Shown here: in pieces, positions 27,126-35,915 of the stretch
How the letters are laid out: each line of letters starts with the position of its first letter
Position numbering within the stretch: position 1 is the first letter of the stretch
Origin: JAKAWQ01 sp035509315
Lineage (GTDB): Bacteria; Pseudomonadota; Alphaproteobacteria; Acetobacterales; Acetobacteraceae
Assembly (NCBI GenBank): GCA_035509315.1
Contig: DATJLS010000031.1
Location: 62,001 to 126,000, forward strand
Direction: 5' to 3'
DNA length: 64,000 bases
The notes under the pieces: generated by a model
What the model was told of the DNA's origin: nothing
The model's input: the letters and a program-made list of their open reading frames with translations, nothing else
The model's database searches: none
Position numbers and translations under genes: made by a program

Positions 27126-28011
27126 GGCATTGCAGGGGATTGCCGCTCAGCCGATAGACCGCCCCGGTCTTGGTTGTCCCGAGAAGCACTCTCTCTTCGT
27201 CGATGATCTGGAGCAACTTGAAGAACTGGCGGGCGCGCTCGATCGCCTTGTCGTGCAGGGCGTCGGCGCGGTTGAAGCGTGCCTGGAAGGCAAACTCGCC
27301 GATCAGCGGGGCATGGTCCCCACGCATGCGCCAGAGCGCCACATTGCACTTCGCGCTGACGCCCTTGCCGAAGCCCAGCACCGCAAGATCAAGCAGCACC
27401 TCCTCGACGATCGCCTGATTGACGAGCTCGACCCGATCCGCTTCGGATTGCCGCAGAGCCTCAAGGCAAGGGAAGGCGCGCCCCAGATTCGTCAAAGACT
27501 TGCGATCGCCCTCGGGGGCCTCGTTCAGACCGAACTGCACATTGTGCGAATAGAGCATGCGGCCGCCGCCGACCCGGTCGCGCAAGGGCAGGGCCTCGGC
27601 CTTGAACTTGATCTTGTGCCTGATGTCGAATTTTGGCCGCACATCATGTTCCGCCGCGGTCTGCAGGTCGGGATGGCGGAACTTGAAGACGATCTCGGGC
27701 GCGCCGAGCGGAAAGCCGTCCACGTAGCGGACGCGTTGGCGCAAGATGAACCCGTTGTTGTAAAGGCGGAAATCCGGCGTATCGAGGAAACGTATCTCGC
27801 GGACGGCCGGCTGCAGCCGTTCCATCCCGGCGGCCGAATAGGTGATGCCAGTCTGGTTGGCGGCCTCGCGCACGGTTGTTCGATACTCGCGGAGCGCGTT
27901 GGCCGATGTGAATCCGTCCGGCTTCAGGATGATCTTGCACTCGAGATAGTGCACCCGGTCGAGCGGGCTGCCGTCGCTGTAGAACCCGGGTTTGATATAT
28001 TGACGTTCCAT
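27118..28011 (-). CDS. CYTH-like domain protein of unknown function
   Basis: A 297-residue soluble protein. The region HYLECKIILKPDGF...FLDTPDFRLYNNGFILRQRV...PEIVFKFRHPD resembles the strands of the CYTH / triphosphate tunnel fold (an ExK-like ECK motif, the YxDTxxxxLxxxGxxLRxR pattern, then an xxKxR strand), which binds triphosphorylated substrates such as polyphosphate or thiamine triphosphate. The C-terminal 100 residues are helical and not recognised. GGGAGGAAATC precedes the ATG at 28011. It overlaps the chromate transporter gene by 8 bases. The assignment rests on motif reading and is moderate. Confidence 0.6.
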   Translation of the reverse strand: MERQYIKPGFYSDGSPLDRVHYLECKIILKPDGFTSANALREYRTTVREAANQTGITYSAAGMERLQPAVREIRFLDTPDFRLYNNGFILRQRVRYVDGFPLGAPEIVFKFRHPDLQTAAEHDVRPKFDIRHKIKFKAEALPLRDRVGGGRMLYSHNVQFGLNEAPEGDRKSLTNLGRAFPCLEALRQSEADRVELVNQAIVEEVLLDLAVLGFGKGVSAKCNVALWRMRGDHAPLIGEFAFQARFNRADALHDKAIERARQFFKLLQIIDEERVLLGTTKTGAVYRLSGNPLQCHE

Positions 28012-28288
28012 GATTTCCTCCCGGTTGCCGGCCGCGAATCGTGACCCTTCCATTCCGGGCCTCCCCAGCTTTGAAGTTACGCGAATTTCAGATTTGTGAC
28101 ACTAGGGTATCGATACTGTGAATATCATCGAGAGAAATCGGATCGAAGAGAGAACGCGGCCCCGGAGGGAACGTCTTCAAGCAATCCGAAGCGCGACTGG
28201 CCGGATCAATCTGGCTTGCGAAAGAGTGAGGGGCGGGCCCGCCCAGGCCTTCAACGAGCAGGCCTTCAAACGGATCGAGAAAGCCGAT

Positions 28289-28354
28289 CCAGAGCGCGAT
28301 GGGCCGGAATCATCGCGCCAATCATCCTGCTCTGGGGCGGATCGCGATCAACCG
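28289..28354. repeat. Tandem diverged hairpin units (repeat family 3)
   Basis: Two adjacent units in the 422-base gap between the CYTH-like and alcohol dehydrogenase genes. Unit 1 has GCGCGATG / CATCGCGC arms at 28294-28318 around GGCCGGAAT, nested in CCAGAGC / GCTCTGG; unit 2 is ATCGCGATCAACCGGAAT followed by GGATCGCGC. They match the hairpin at 14621. The rest of the gap shows no gene. Confidence 0.55.
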
Positions 28355-28433
28355 GAATGACGGATCGCGCAAATATGTTTGCAGAACAAATAGATGGCAT
28401 TGTTCGCGGGGGCCGGGACGAGCGGAGGAGAAT

Positions 28434-29495
28434 TCACGCAGCCTCCGCCCGAAGCACGATCCGTCCCGTCACCTTGCCGTCCCTGAGCCGCATCAGGGCC
28501 GTGTTCGCTTCCCTCTGCGGCATTGTCGTTACCGGTAGGGGAGCAATCTTGCCGGCTGCCGCGAGCCCCACAAGCTCACGCAGATCTGCGGGCGTGCCGA
28601 CATAGCTTCCCTGCACGGTCAACGCCCGGATCGCCATCAGCGGCAGGGGCAGCGTCAGCTCGCCGCCGAAAAGCCCCACCTGCACGAGCTTGCCACCTTT
28701 GCGCAGCGCATCGAACGAGAAACGCGCCGTGGCCGTGCCGTTGACGAGATCGATGATGGCACCGACCGGGCCGCCGCACGTTTCCATGATATCGCGCGCC
28801 ACCGCCTCCCCATTGCCGTCGACCACTTTTGCGGCGCCCGCCCCAAGCGCTGCCTGCCGGCGTTCCGCGCTCACATCCACCACCACGATGTTGGCGTGCC
28901 CAAGCGCCTTGAGAATGGCGATCGCGTTGAGGCCGAGCCCGCCCGCGCCGACCAGCACCACCGGCTCACCCGGCGGCAGCGGCATGACCTTGCGGATGGC
29001 TGAATAGACGGTGATCCCGGAACACGCATAGGTTGCCGCGACCGCCGGGTCCACGCCGCGCGGATCGACCAGATGACGCGGGTGCGGCGCCAGAACATGC
29101 GTCGCGTAGCCACCGTTCTGATAGACGCCGATGCTGCGCGGCGTGAGGCACATATTGTCCTCCTCCGCCAGGCAACGCGCGCAGGTTCCGCAGCCGACCC
29201 AGGGATAGACGATGCGGACATCGCCCTCTTTCACTCCGCTCGCCTCGGGCCCGAGCTTCACCACTCTTCCCACGACCTCGTGGCCCATCGCCAGCGGCAG
29301 CGTGACCCCGCGATCCTTGAGCGAGAGCTTCCGCCCCCCGCCGAGGTCGTAGGAGCCTTCCCAGATATGGAGGTCGGAATGGCAAACGCCGCAATGCGTC
29401 ACCGCAAGGAGCACTTCCGTGCCCTTCGGTTCCGGTGTCGGCAGCTCCAGTTCCTGCAGAGGCGCCCCGTTCTCCACCACGGCCCAGGCATGCAT
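28434..29495 (-). CDS. Zinc-dependent alcohol dehydrogenase
   Basis: A 353-residue medium-chain dehydrogenase that oxidises an alcohol with NAD(P). Catalytic zinc ligands are C38 in CGVCHSDLH and H72-E73 in GHEVVGR; structural zinc cysteines are C102, C105, C108 and C116. The nucleotide-binding GAGGLGLNAIAILKALG lies near 178. The start MHAWAVVENG has AGGAGGAAA upstream. The substrate may be a primary alcohol or aldehyde; family assignment is firm, substrate not. It is followed on the same strand 38 bases upstream by the 2-hydroxyacid dehydrogenase gene and probably forms a two-gene unit with it. Confidence 0.92.
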   Translation of the reverse strand: MHAWAVVENGAPLQELELPTPEPKGTEVLLAVTHCGVCHSDLHIWEGSYDLGGGRKLSLKDRGVTLPLAMGHEVVGRVVKLGPEASGVKEGDVRIVYPWVGCGTCARCLAEEDNMCLTPRSIGVYQNGGYATHVLAPHPRHLVDPRGVDPAVAATYACSGITVYSAIRKVMPLPPGEPVVLVGAGGLGLNAIAILKALGHANIVVVDVSAERRQAALGAGAAKVVDGNGEAVARDIMETCGGPVGAIIDLVNGTATARFSFDALRKGGKLVQVGLFGGELTLPLPLMAIRALTVQGSYVGTPADLRELVGLAAAGKIAPLPVTTMPQREANTALMRLRDGKVTGRIVLRAEAA

Positions 29496-29533
29496 GCTCG
29501 TTTCCTCCTCTTCTGATCCGTTCTTTCCGGTCT

Positions 29534-30529
29534 CTATCGTGTCTCTTCCGCCCGGTGCATGAGCGCCTCCGGGTTGATCATCCGGACCGGCCTGCCGTCG
29601 AGGAAGGCGAGGATATTGGCGATGCTGTCGGCATAGAACTGCGCATAGACGTCGTTCACGCAATAGCCGAGATGCGGCGTGAAGACCGCGTTCGGGCAGG
29701 CAAGCAAAGGATGCCCCGCCGGCAGAGGCTCCTCGGGGAAAACGTCGAGCGCGGCTATGATCCGTCCGGCCCGCAGCGCCGCGATGAGCGCCGTCTCGTC
29801 GACCAGGGCAAAGCGCGAGCTGTTGACGAGCACCGCGCCCGGCTTCATGCGCGCGAGATCCTCCGCGCCGAGCAGCCCGCGCGTCTTTTCCGAAAGCACG
29901 ATGTGCAGGCTGACCGCGTCGGATTCGGCAAGCAGCTGCTCCTTCGTCGCGAACGCGGCGCCGGCCGATTCCGCCCTCTCCTTCGTCAGGTTCGGGCTCC
30001 AGCCAAGGACGCGCATCCCGAGAGCATGACCATAGCGCGCCATCCGCTCGCCGATCCGGCCGAGCCCGATCACGCCGAGCGTTCGTCCTTCGAGGACCGT
30101 GCCGGTCGGCACGACGCTCTGGAACTTTCCGCCCCTGACGGCATCGTCCCCGGCCGGCATATGCCGCATCGCGCCGATCAGAAGGCCGAGCGCGATCTCG
30201 GCCGTCGCCGCCGAGGAGAGCTCGCCGCCTGTGTGGGAGACGAGAATGCCGTGCCTGGTGCAGGCCTCGGTATCGAGCACCGGCGAGCGCCTGCCGGTGA
30301 GCGAGATCATCCGCAATTTTCCAAGCCGGGCGATCAGCGAGGCAGGGAAGGCCATGCGCTCGCGCATCACCACCAGAAACTCGAAATCGGCGAGCGCGGA
30401 CACGGCCGCATCACCGCTGCCGAGCGGCTCCGAGAAATAGGAAACCGCGATCCCGCGCGCTTCGAGTTGAGCCCAATCGGCGCTCTTCTTCGCCACATGC
30501 TGCCAATCATCCAAAACGGCAACCCGCAT
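29534..30529 (-). CDS. D-2-hydroxyacid dehydrogenase family protein
   Basis: A 331-residue NAD-dependent dehydrogenase of the D-isomer-specific type. The NAD loop is LGVIGLGRIGERMARYG, the substrate Arg lies in VLVNSSRFALVDETAL, the Glu in LDVFPEEPLP, and the catalytic His in FTPHLGYCVND, all in canonical order. The real start is the ATG at 30529 (MRVAVLDDWQ) with GGGGGAAAA upstream. It could reduce a 2-keto acid such as glyoxylate or hydroxypyruvate, or act in the sense of phosphoglycerate dehydrogenase without its C-terminal domain. Confidence 0.9.
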   Translation of the reverse strand: MRVAVLDDWQHVAKKSADWAQLEARGIAVSYFSEPLGSGDAAVSALADFEFLVVMRERMAFPASLIARLGKLRMISLTGRRSPVLDTEACTRHGILVSHTGGELSSAATAEIALGLLIGAMRHMPAGDDAVRGGKFQSVVPTGTVLEGRTLGVIGLGRIGERMARYGHALGMRVLGWSPNLTKERAESAGAAFATKEQLLAESDAVSLHIVLSEKTRGLLGAEDLARMKPGAVLVNSSRFALVDETALIAALRAGRIIAALDVFPEEPLPAGHPLLACPNAVFTPHLGYCVNDVYAQFYADSIANILAFLDGRPVRMINPEALMHRAEETR

Positions 30530-30619
30530 CTTTTCCCCCAATGCTTTCGCCCCGAACCTCGCGCGCCCGCGGAGCTTGCGCAAGGCGGCGGGGCGGTTGC
30601 GTTCCTGGGCGGCGAGAGC

Positions 30620-30717
30620 GTGATGACCGGAGGTGGGAAAACCACAGGTCTGAATCACGCGGGAAAACAATGATCGAGAGCGGGATGAGTGCGTGCGAGC
30701 GACCTCATCCCGCACTA
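30620..30717 (+). repeat. Dispersed repeat family 1, copy E
   Basis: Best-preserved copy: GTGATGACCGGAGGTGGG, AAAACCACAGGTCTGAATCA, then CGAGAGCGGGATGAGTGCG and GACCTCATCCCGCAC. It lies between divergent genes, ending 10 bases before the Nudix ATG, so it may influence that gene's translation or promoter. Confidence 0.8.
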
Positions 30718-30727
30718 GAATGAGCCT

Positions 30728-31228
30728 ATGGCGAAGCCGCATCCATCCGCCGATTCTCGGGCCGGTCCCGCGAAGGCGCGGCGAAGCGCAACCCACGCGG
30801 TCACGTGCGGCGTCCTCGTCACCGATGGCGCGCGGTTGCTCCTCGGCCACGCCACCCGTTCCCCGCGCTGGGACATCCCCAAAGGTGTCGCCCGGCCGGG
30901 CGAGGGGTTCGAGGATGCTGCACGCCGCGAGCTTCGCGAGGAGACCGGACTTGCCCCTGCCAGGACCGCTCTCATGGAGCTTGGCCAATATCCCTATCTC
31001 CGCAGCAAGGATATTTTTCTCTTCGCCTGGATGCCGCAGACGCTCCCCGATCCCGCAACGCTCCGCTGCACCTCGACCTTCACGACCAGGGAGGGTCGCG
31101 TGCTGCCGGAGCTCGACCGGTTCGCGCTTGTCGCCTGGGACGAGGCGATGAGGCGCATTGGCGCGAGCCTCGCGAAGCTCCTGGGCTCGCTCGCTTCCGT
31201 GGCAGATCTGAGGAAGAGGCACTCATGA
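30728..31228 (+). CDS. Nudix hydrolase
   Basis: A 166-residue Nudix enzyme that hydrolyses a nucleoside diphosphate linked to another moiety. The Nudix box runs from G53 to L75 (GVARPGEGFEDAARREL then REETGL) with all conserved positions, so it should be active. Substrate-determining residues do not point clearly to ADP-ribose, Ap4A or other substrates; the PRWDIPKG start is like the diadenosine-tetraphosphate or RNA-pyrophosphohydrolase type. It overlaps the next gene by ATGA, which implies coupling. Confidence 0.88.
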   Translation: MAKPHPSADSRAGPAKARRSATHAVTCGVLVTDGARLLLGHATRSPRWDIPKGVARPGEGFEDAARRELREETGLAPARTALMELGQYPYLRSKDIFLFAWMPQTLPDPATLRCTSTFTTREGRVLPELDRFALVAWDEAMRRIGASLAKLLGSLASVADLRKRHS

Positions 31229-31473
31229 AGATCACCCTCGATATCGATTGCACGGCGGAGGAGGCGCGTGCCTTTTTCGGCCTGCCGGACGTGAAGCCGC
31301 TTCAGCAGGCGATGCTCAAGGAGGTGGAGCAGCGGCTGAAGGCAAGCCTCGAGGCGATGCAGCCCGAGGCGCTGTTCCGGATGTGGCTGCCGGATGCCTC
31401 CGCCCTCGAGCCGTGGCGCCAGTTCTTCGCCAACCTGGTCCAGACCGGCCAGCCGAAGACGGGGCCGTCATGA
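31225..31473 (+). CDS. DUF6489-type small protein
   Basis: An 82-residue acidic protein, MKITLDIDCTAEEARAFFG..., with a strand followed by long helices (LQQAMLKEVEQRLKASLEAM) and a tail containing a second hydrophobic face (LEPWRQFFANLVQ). It resembles a conserved alphaproteobacterial family of unknown function (DUF6489). It is coupled to the Nudix gene through an ATGA overlap. The stop lies inside a short 14-base tandem repeat. Function unknown; it could be an accessory of RNA or envelope quality control but nothing here shows that. Confidence 0.7.
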   Translation: MKITLDIDCTAEEARAFFGLPDVKPLQQAMLKEVEQRLKASLEAMQPEALFRMWLPDASALEPWRQFFANLVQTGQPKTGPS

Positions 31474-31504
31474 TCCGAAGGTCATGATCCGAAGGTCATG
31501 ATCC
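31467..31504. repeat. 14-bp tandem repeat spanning two convergent stops
   Basis: GTCATGATCCGAAG twice and a partial third copy. The unit supplies the TGA stop of the plus-strand gene (31471-31473) and the TGA stop of the minus-strand permease (31496-31498). Confidence 0.85.
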
Positions 31505-32371
31505 CCGGGGATCGAGCGCGTCCCTGAGCCCGTCGCCCATCAGGTTGAAGCCGAGCACGGTAAGGAAGATCGCAGCTCCCGGGAAGATCGCGAGCCAGGG
31601 TGCTTGAGTGAGGAACTGCTGGGCGGCGTTCAGCATCGACCCCCAGGCGGCGGTCGGCGGCTGCTCGCCGAGCCCGAGGAAGGAAAGGCTCGCCTCGGCG
31701 ATGATCGAGGTCGCGATGGAGAGCGTTCCCTGCACCAGGATCGGCGGAAAGATGTTCGGCATCACGTGCCTGACCGCCACCCGCCAGGGCCGGTTGCCCA
31801 CGGCGCGAGCGGCCTCGATATAATCGTGGGTCATCACGTCCATGGTGGCGCCGCGCGTGATCCGCATGAAGACCGGCGCCGTTGTGATGCCGATCGCGAT
31901 CATTGCATTGCGAAGGTTCGGGCCGAGGAAGGCCGCGAGCGCGATCGCGAGCACGAGGAACGGGATCGCCAGCATCGCATCGACGATCCGGCTCAGCGCT
32001 GCGTCCACCGTGCCGTGCGCGAAGCCCGCCGCGAGTCCCGCGGGCACGCCGATGAGTGCCGCGATGAGCACCGAGACCACACCGGCCAGCAGGCTCGCGC
32101 GGGCGCCGAAGATCACCCGTGCGAGCTCGTCGCGCCCGATCTCGTCCGTGCCCATCCAGTGCGCCCAGGAAGGTGGCTGGCGGATCGCGGACCAGTCGGT
32201 CGCGGTCGGGCTCACGGGGGAGATCAGGGGCGCCGCCACCGCCACCGCGACGAAGAGAAGACAGAGAGCAAGGCCCAGCATCGCCGAGCGGTGAGCGAGA
32301 AACCGCCCGAGCACGACCCGTGCCGGGCTTTCCGGGACGGGAAGGGCGGGGGCAAGGACGGTGCTGCTCAT
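31496..32371 (-). CDS. Peptide/nickel-type ABC transporter permease (DppC family)
   Basis: A 291-residue inner-membrane permease with a long periplasmic loop after the first segment. Family blocks are HWMGTDEIGRDELARVIFGA, IEAARAVGNRPWRVAVRHVMPN (the EAA loop that docks the ATPase) and SFLGLGEQPPTAAWGSML. It is the last gene of the importer operon with DppB and the binding protein. No dppD/dppF ATPase gene lies in the window, so energy must come from a subunit encoded elsewhere. Confidence 0.92.
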   Translation of the reverse strand: MSSTVLAPALPVPESPARVVLGRFLAHRSAMLGLALCLLFVAVAVAAPLISPVSPTATDWSAIRQPPSWAHWMGTDEIGRDELARVIFGARASLLAGVVSVLIAALIGVPAGLAAGFAHGTVDAALSRIVDAMLAIPFLVLAIALAAFLGPNLRNAMIAIGITTAPVFMRITRGATMDVMTHDYIEAARAVGNRPWRVAVRHVMPNIFPPILVQGTLSIATSIIAEASLSFLGLGEQPPTAAWGSMLNAAQQFLTQAPWLAIFPGAAIFLTVLGFNLMGDGLRDALDPRGS

Positions 32372-32384
32372 CCCGCAGGCACTC

Positions 32385-33335
32385 TCATGCCTGGCGCATC
32401 CGCGGATTGATCAGGAGATAGAGCAGATCGGTGAGCAGATTGAGCACGACATAGAGCAGCGCAGTCACCAGCACGACGCCCTGGATCACCGGGTAATCGC
32501 GATTGAAGACCGCATCCACGACGAGCTTGCCGAAGCCCGGCACGGAGAACACCTGCTCGGTGAGCACGGCGCCGGAGAGCAGCGTGCCGAGCTGCAGCCC
32601 GCCCAGCGTCACCACTGGAATGAGCGCATTGCGCAGCGCGTGGCGCAGCACGACCACAGGCTCGGAGAGGCCCTTGGCGCGCGCGGTGCGCACATAATCC
32701 TGCCCGAGTGCCACCAGCATCGCGCTCCGCGTATGGCGCATCAGGATCGCCGCGATCGCATTGCCGAGGACGAAAGCCGGCATCACGGTGGTCGCGAGCG
32801 AGCGTACCCAGTTCTGGGTCAGCGGCACATAGCCCGAGGGGGGCAGCCAGCCGAGCCAGACCGAGACCACCAGGATCATGACGATGCCGAGCCAGAAGGT
32901 CGGGATGGAAAGCCCGAAGAGCCCGACGCCATTGGCAAGCCAGTCCCAGGCGGTATTTCGTTTCGCTGCAGAGAGGATTCCCATCGGCACGCCGATGATC
33001 ACGGCGAAGACGAAGGCCATGACCGCAAGCTGCGCCGTGACCGGCAGCTTCTGCGCGACCAGAGCGGCCACCGGCTCCTGAAGCCGCCAGCTATAACCGA
33101 GATTCCCGTGCAGCAGATCGCCGAGCCAGTGGAGATACTGCACGGGGATCGGCCGGTTCAGCATCAGCTCATTGCGGATCTGGGCGACGACCTGCGGATC
33201 GCCCGCGCTCTCTCCGGCGATGATCAGCGCCGGATCGCCCGGCATGAGCTGCTGCAAGCCGAAGACGATAATGCTGACGAGGAAAAGAGTCGGCAGGACC
33301 TGCGCGAGTCGGGAACCGAGAGAGAAGCGCATCAT
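32385..33335 (-). CDS. Peptide/nickel-type ABC transporter permease (DppB family)
   Basis: A 316-residue permease: N-terminal GSRLAQVLPTLFLVSIIVFG, the LPGDPALIIAGE-type block MPGDPALIIAGESAG, the DYVRTARAKGLSEPVVVLRHALRNAL EAA loop and five or six hydrophobic segments. It lies 13 bases upstream of DppC, with which it forms the membrane channel, and 32 bases downstream of the binding protein gene. The transported substrate is inferred from family only: short peptides, glutathione-like compounds or metal chelates. Confidence 0.92.
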   Translation of the reverse strand: MMRFSLGSRLAQVLPTLFLVSIIVFGLQQLMPGDPALIIAGESAGDPQVVAQIRNELMLNRPIPVQYLHWLGDLLHGNLGYSWRLQEPVAALVAQKLPVTAQLAVMAFVFAVIIGVPMGILSAAKRNTAWDWLANGVGLFGLSIPTFWLGIVMILVVSVWLGWLPPSGYVPLTQNWVRSLATTVMPAFVLGNAIAAILMRHTRSAMLVALGQDYVRTARAKGLSEPVVVLRHALRNALIPVVTLGGLQLGTLLSGAVLTEQVFSVPGFGKLVVDAVFNRDYPVIQGVVLVTALLYVVLNLLTDLLYLLINPRMRQA

Positions 33336-33367
33336 CTTCGCCCGCTCGCCTCAATCCCTCCAACTCT

Positions 33368-34912
33368 CTAATTCGCCCCGCCGGATTTCGCCATCTCCAG
33401 GCCCTGGAGGCGGATGATCCCATCGGGCACCTGTTCGAATCCCGTCAGGGCCTTCTTCATGCCGACGATATTGCCGAGCGCCCAGAGATAGAGAACGGGC
33501 ATCTCCTTCCGCTCCTCGACCCAGAGCTGCCCATAGGTATCGCGCCGCTTGGCGATATCGGTGGTGAGCCGCGTCTGATCGAGCAGCCTGTCCACCACGG
33601 GATCGGAGAAGCCGCCATAATTGAAGCCGAAGCCTGTGTGCAGGAACGAATAGACATTCCCATCCGCATCCGCCCGGCCAGACCAAGCGAGCATGTAGGC
33701 CTGAAAATCTCCCGCCCGCCCGGCGGCCAGGGAAGAGGCGAACTCCATCGCCTGGATCCTGAGGTCGAACCCGGCAGGCTGGACCATGGACTGGATCACC
33801 TGAGCGGCCTGAAGCAGATCAGGGCTGTTCGGCACGATCATCGTGACCGGGATCGGCGGCTTGAATCCCGATGAAGCCACCAGCTTCTTCGCCGCCCCGA
33901 TATCCCGCGGCAGCGGCTGGATCGAAGGCACATAGAAGGGGGAGATGGGCGGATCGGCCTGGGCGATCGGTTGAAAAAGACCATTATAGACCACCTGGAT
34001 CAACGCCTTGCGGTCGATCGAAAGCGCGAAGGCACGCCGCAGGTCGGCGCTTTCGCCGATCGGGCTCTTGGCCATGGGTCCATGCCCGGTATTGAAGGTG
34101 ATCCCCTCATAGCCGAGCGAGTCATCCATCACGAGCCTGAGCTTGGGATCCTTCTTCACCGCCGGCGCGTCCGTCGGCACGATATATTCGACGAGATCGA
34201 GCGTGCCCGCCTGGAGATTGGCGAGCCGGACAGCGGAATTGACGATCGGCTCATAGACCACGCGGGCGAAATGGATGGATTTGGCGTCCCAGTAGCCGGG
34301 GAAGCGTTGAAGCTCGATCTCCTGCTCCGGAACGCGCCTGACGAAACGGAAGGGCCCGGCGCAGACCGGATGCAGCCCGAACTTCGTTCCCGCCTGCTCC
34401 GCCGCCTCGGGGGCGACGATGATCCCGGCCCGGTCGGCGAGCTGAGAAAGCAGGGGAGCGTCGGGGGATTTCAGCACCAGCTCGACCGTCAGCGGATCGA
34501 TGACCTCGATCGTGCCGATGGCATTGATCTCACCCTTGCGCAGGCTGCCCGGCAGCGTGAGATCCCGCATCAGGGTGTATTTCACCGCGGCGGCGTCGAG
34601 CTTTTCTCCGTCCTGGAAGCGCACGCCGGGGCGCAAATGCAGGACCAGGTGCGTCGGGTCCTTGTACTCGTAGCCCGTCGCGAGCCGCGGCACGAGATCG
34701 AGCTTGCTGTCGTAATCGAAGAGCTTGTCGCACATGCTGGCGAACACGATTCGCCCGACATAGCTGCCGCTGAGCGCGGGATCGAGAATGTCAGGGTCCT
34801 CGCGCAGCCCGATCCTGAGCGTCTGGGCGAAAGCCGGCCGCGACACGGCGCCGGAGAGCAGGCAGGCCATGAGGAACGCCGCGGCCGAAGCCGCGAGGAA
34901 GGTGCGTCGCAT
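33368..34912 (-). CDS. Peptide-type ABC transporter substrate-binding protein (SBP family 5)
   Basis: A 514-residue exported binding protein. The signal peptide is MRRTFLAASAAAFLMACLLS...AFAQ. Family 5 features are RIGLREDPDILDPALSGSYVG at the mature start, LVLHLRPGVRFQDGEKLDAAAVKYTL and LRRAFALSIDRKALIQVVYNG. It first in the operon with the two permeases and lies 86 bases downstream of the DUF1028 gene, pointing to joint use of the imported ligand. Confidence 0.92.
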   Translation of the reverse strand: MRRTFLAASAAAFLMACLLSGAVSRPAFAQTLRIGLREDPDILDPALSGSYVGRIVFASMCDKLFDYDSKLDLVPRLATGYEYKDPTHLVLHLRPGVRFQDGEKLDAAAVKYTLMRDLTLPGSLRKGEINAIGTIEVIDPLTVELVLKSPDAPLLSQLADRAGIIVAPEAAEQAGTKFGLHPVCAGPFRFVRRVPEQEIELQRFPGYWDAKSIHFARVVYEPIVNSAVRLANLQAGTLDLVEYIVPTDAPAVKKDPKLRLVMDDSLGYEGITFNTGHGPMAKSPIGESADLRRAFALSIDRKALIQVVYNGLFQPIAQADPPISPFYVPSIQPLPRDIGAAKKLVASSGFKPPIPVTMIVPNSPDLLQAAQVIQSMVQPAGFDLRIQAMEFASSLAAGRAGDFQAYMLAWSGRADADGNVYSFLHTGFGFNYGGFSDPVVDRLLDQTRLTTDIAKRRDTYGQLWVEERKEMPVLYLWALGNIVGMKKALTGFEQVPDGIIRLQGLEMAKSGGAN

Positions 34913-34998
34913 CGAGAAGCCTCCGGTCTTGCCGCTGGCGCGGGGATGCCTCTTTTGTGCGTCGCGGAATCGAGGCTGGCAAGAAGAAGCCGAGAAAT

Positions 34999-35706
34999 TT
35001 ACGCTTGCGGAACGCCTTCGCGGGCGATCGCCGCCTCGATCACGGTCCAGTCGAACACGCCGCTTCCATTGTCCCGCCCGGGCAGGAAGCGGCGGATCAC
35101 GGCGAAGCGCTCGCGGCTCACGCGGTGGAGCCGCTTGAGCTCGGCGAGCGGGTCCGGATGGTCGTCCACCCGGAGATCGAGGTCGGGGTAGGGGTCCCGC
35201 GTCGCGATTTTGAGTGCCGCGGACTGCCGGCCACGCTTGTCCCCGCCCGCCGCCTCACCGGCCTCCAGCGCCGCGAGCAGCCGTTCTGCGAGCGGGCCGC
35301 GCGCCACCTCGAACGCGGCGAGTGTTTTTTCCAGAACCGCCGGACCGGCCAGCATGTTGCCGGCGAGCGAGACATCCACCCCGCCCAGCATCCCGCACCA
35401 GGAGATGCATTCCGCCCCGGTGTGCTGGGCCATGCGGCCTTGCGCGTCGAGGATATGGAGCTGCCGATGAGCCCGCCCGGCATCGGCACCGACCAGCGCC
35501 GCGAGCACCTCCTGCGGCGCCTCGCCCAGCCTGAGCCGTTTCATCCCCTCCACGGCATACATCGGGTTGACGAGCGCCTGGGTCGCCAGCGCCGCCACCC
35601 CGCCCTCGACATGTATGCAGAGCGCGCCCACCGCGAAGAAGCGGGTGGCGACGGCGGCACCGAGCGCCCCGGATTGCGGCTCGCGCGCGAGGATCGACCA
35701 CGTCAT
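34999..35706 (-). CDS. DUF1028 protein (Ntn-hydrolase-like)
   Basis: A 235-residue protein of the DUF1028 family, an Ntn-hydrolase-like fold often encoded with peptide ABC importers and gamma-glutamyltransferases. Family blocks are TWSILARE, GALGAAVATRFFAVGA, TQALVNPMYAVEGM, GNMLAGPAVLEKTLAAFE and the closing PYPDLDLRVDDHPDPLAEL. The start at 35706 is supported by GAGGATGGGG upstream; the second residue Thr would be the Ntn-type nucleophile after Met removal. It precedes the binding protein gene and may process the imported compound. Confidence 0.85.
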   Translation of the reverse strand: MTWSILAREPQSGALGAAVATRFFAVGALCIHVEGGVAALATQALVNPMYAVEGMKRLRLGEAPQEVLAALVGADAGRAHRQLHILDAQGRMAQHTGAECISWCGMLGGVDVSLAGNMLAGPAVLEKTLAAFEVARGPLAERLLAALEAGEAAGGDKRGRQSAALKIATRDPYPDLDLRVDDHPDPLAELKRLHRVSRERFAVIRRFLPGRDNGSGVFDWTVIEAAIAREGVPQA

Positions 35707-35915
35707 GCCCCATCCTCGCCGCGCCGCTTCCACCCCGCAAGCCGGGCCGAGCGCATGAGAGAGGGTTCGACGAAATCCAAGTGGTGCCACCTGCGATGCG
35801 GAAGAGCGGGATCCATGAGCCCGGGGCAATGCTCGAAATTGAGACGGACCAATTGATTAATATTCTGATATAGGAATAAAATAATGGTATGCGAAGCGGC
35901 AGGGAGGGTTGTTCC

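Noticed and set aside
33420..33460. tRNA T-arm-like GTTCGAATCCC
   Set aside because: It lies in the binding-protein coding sequence and no acceptor, D or anticodon arm could be found around it.
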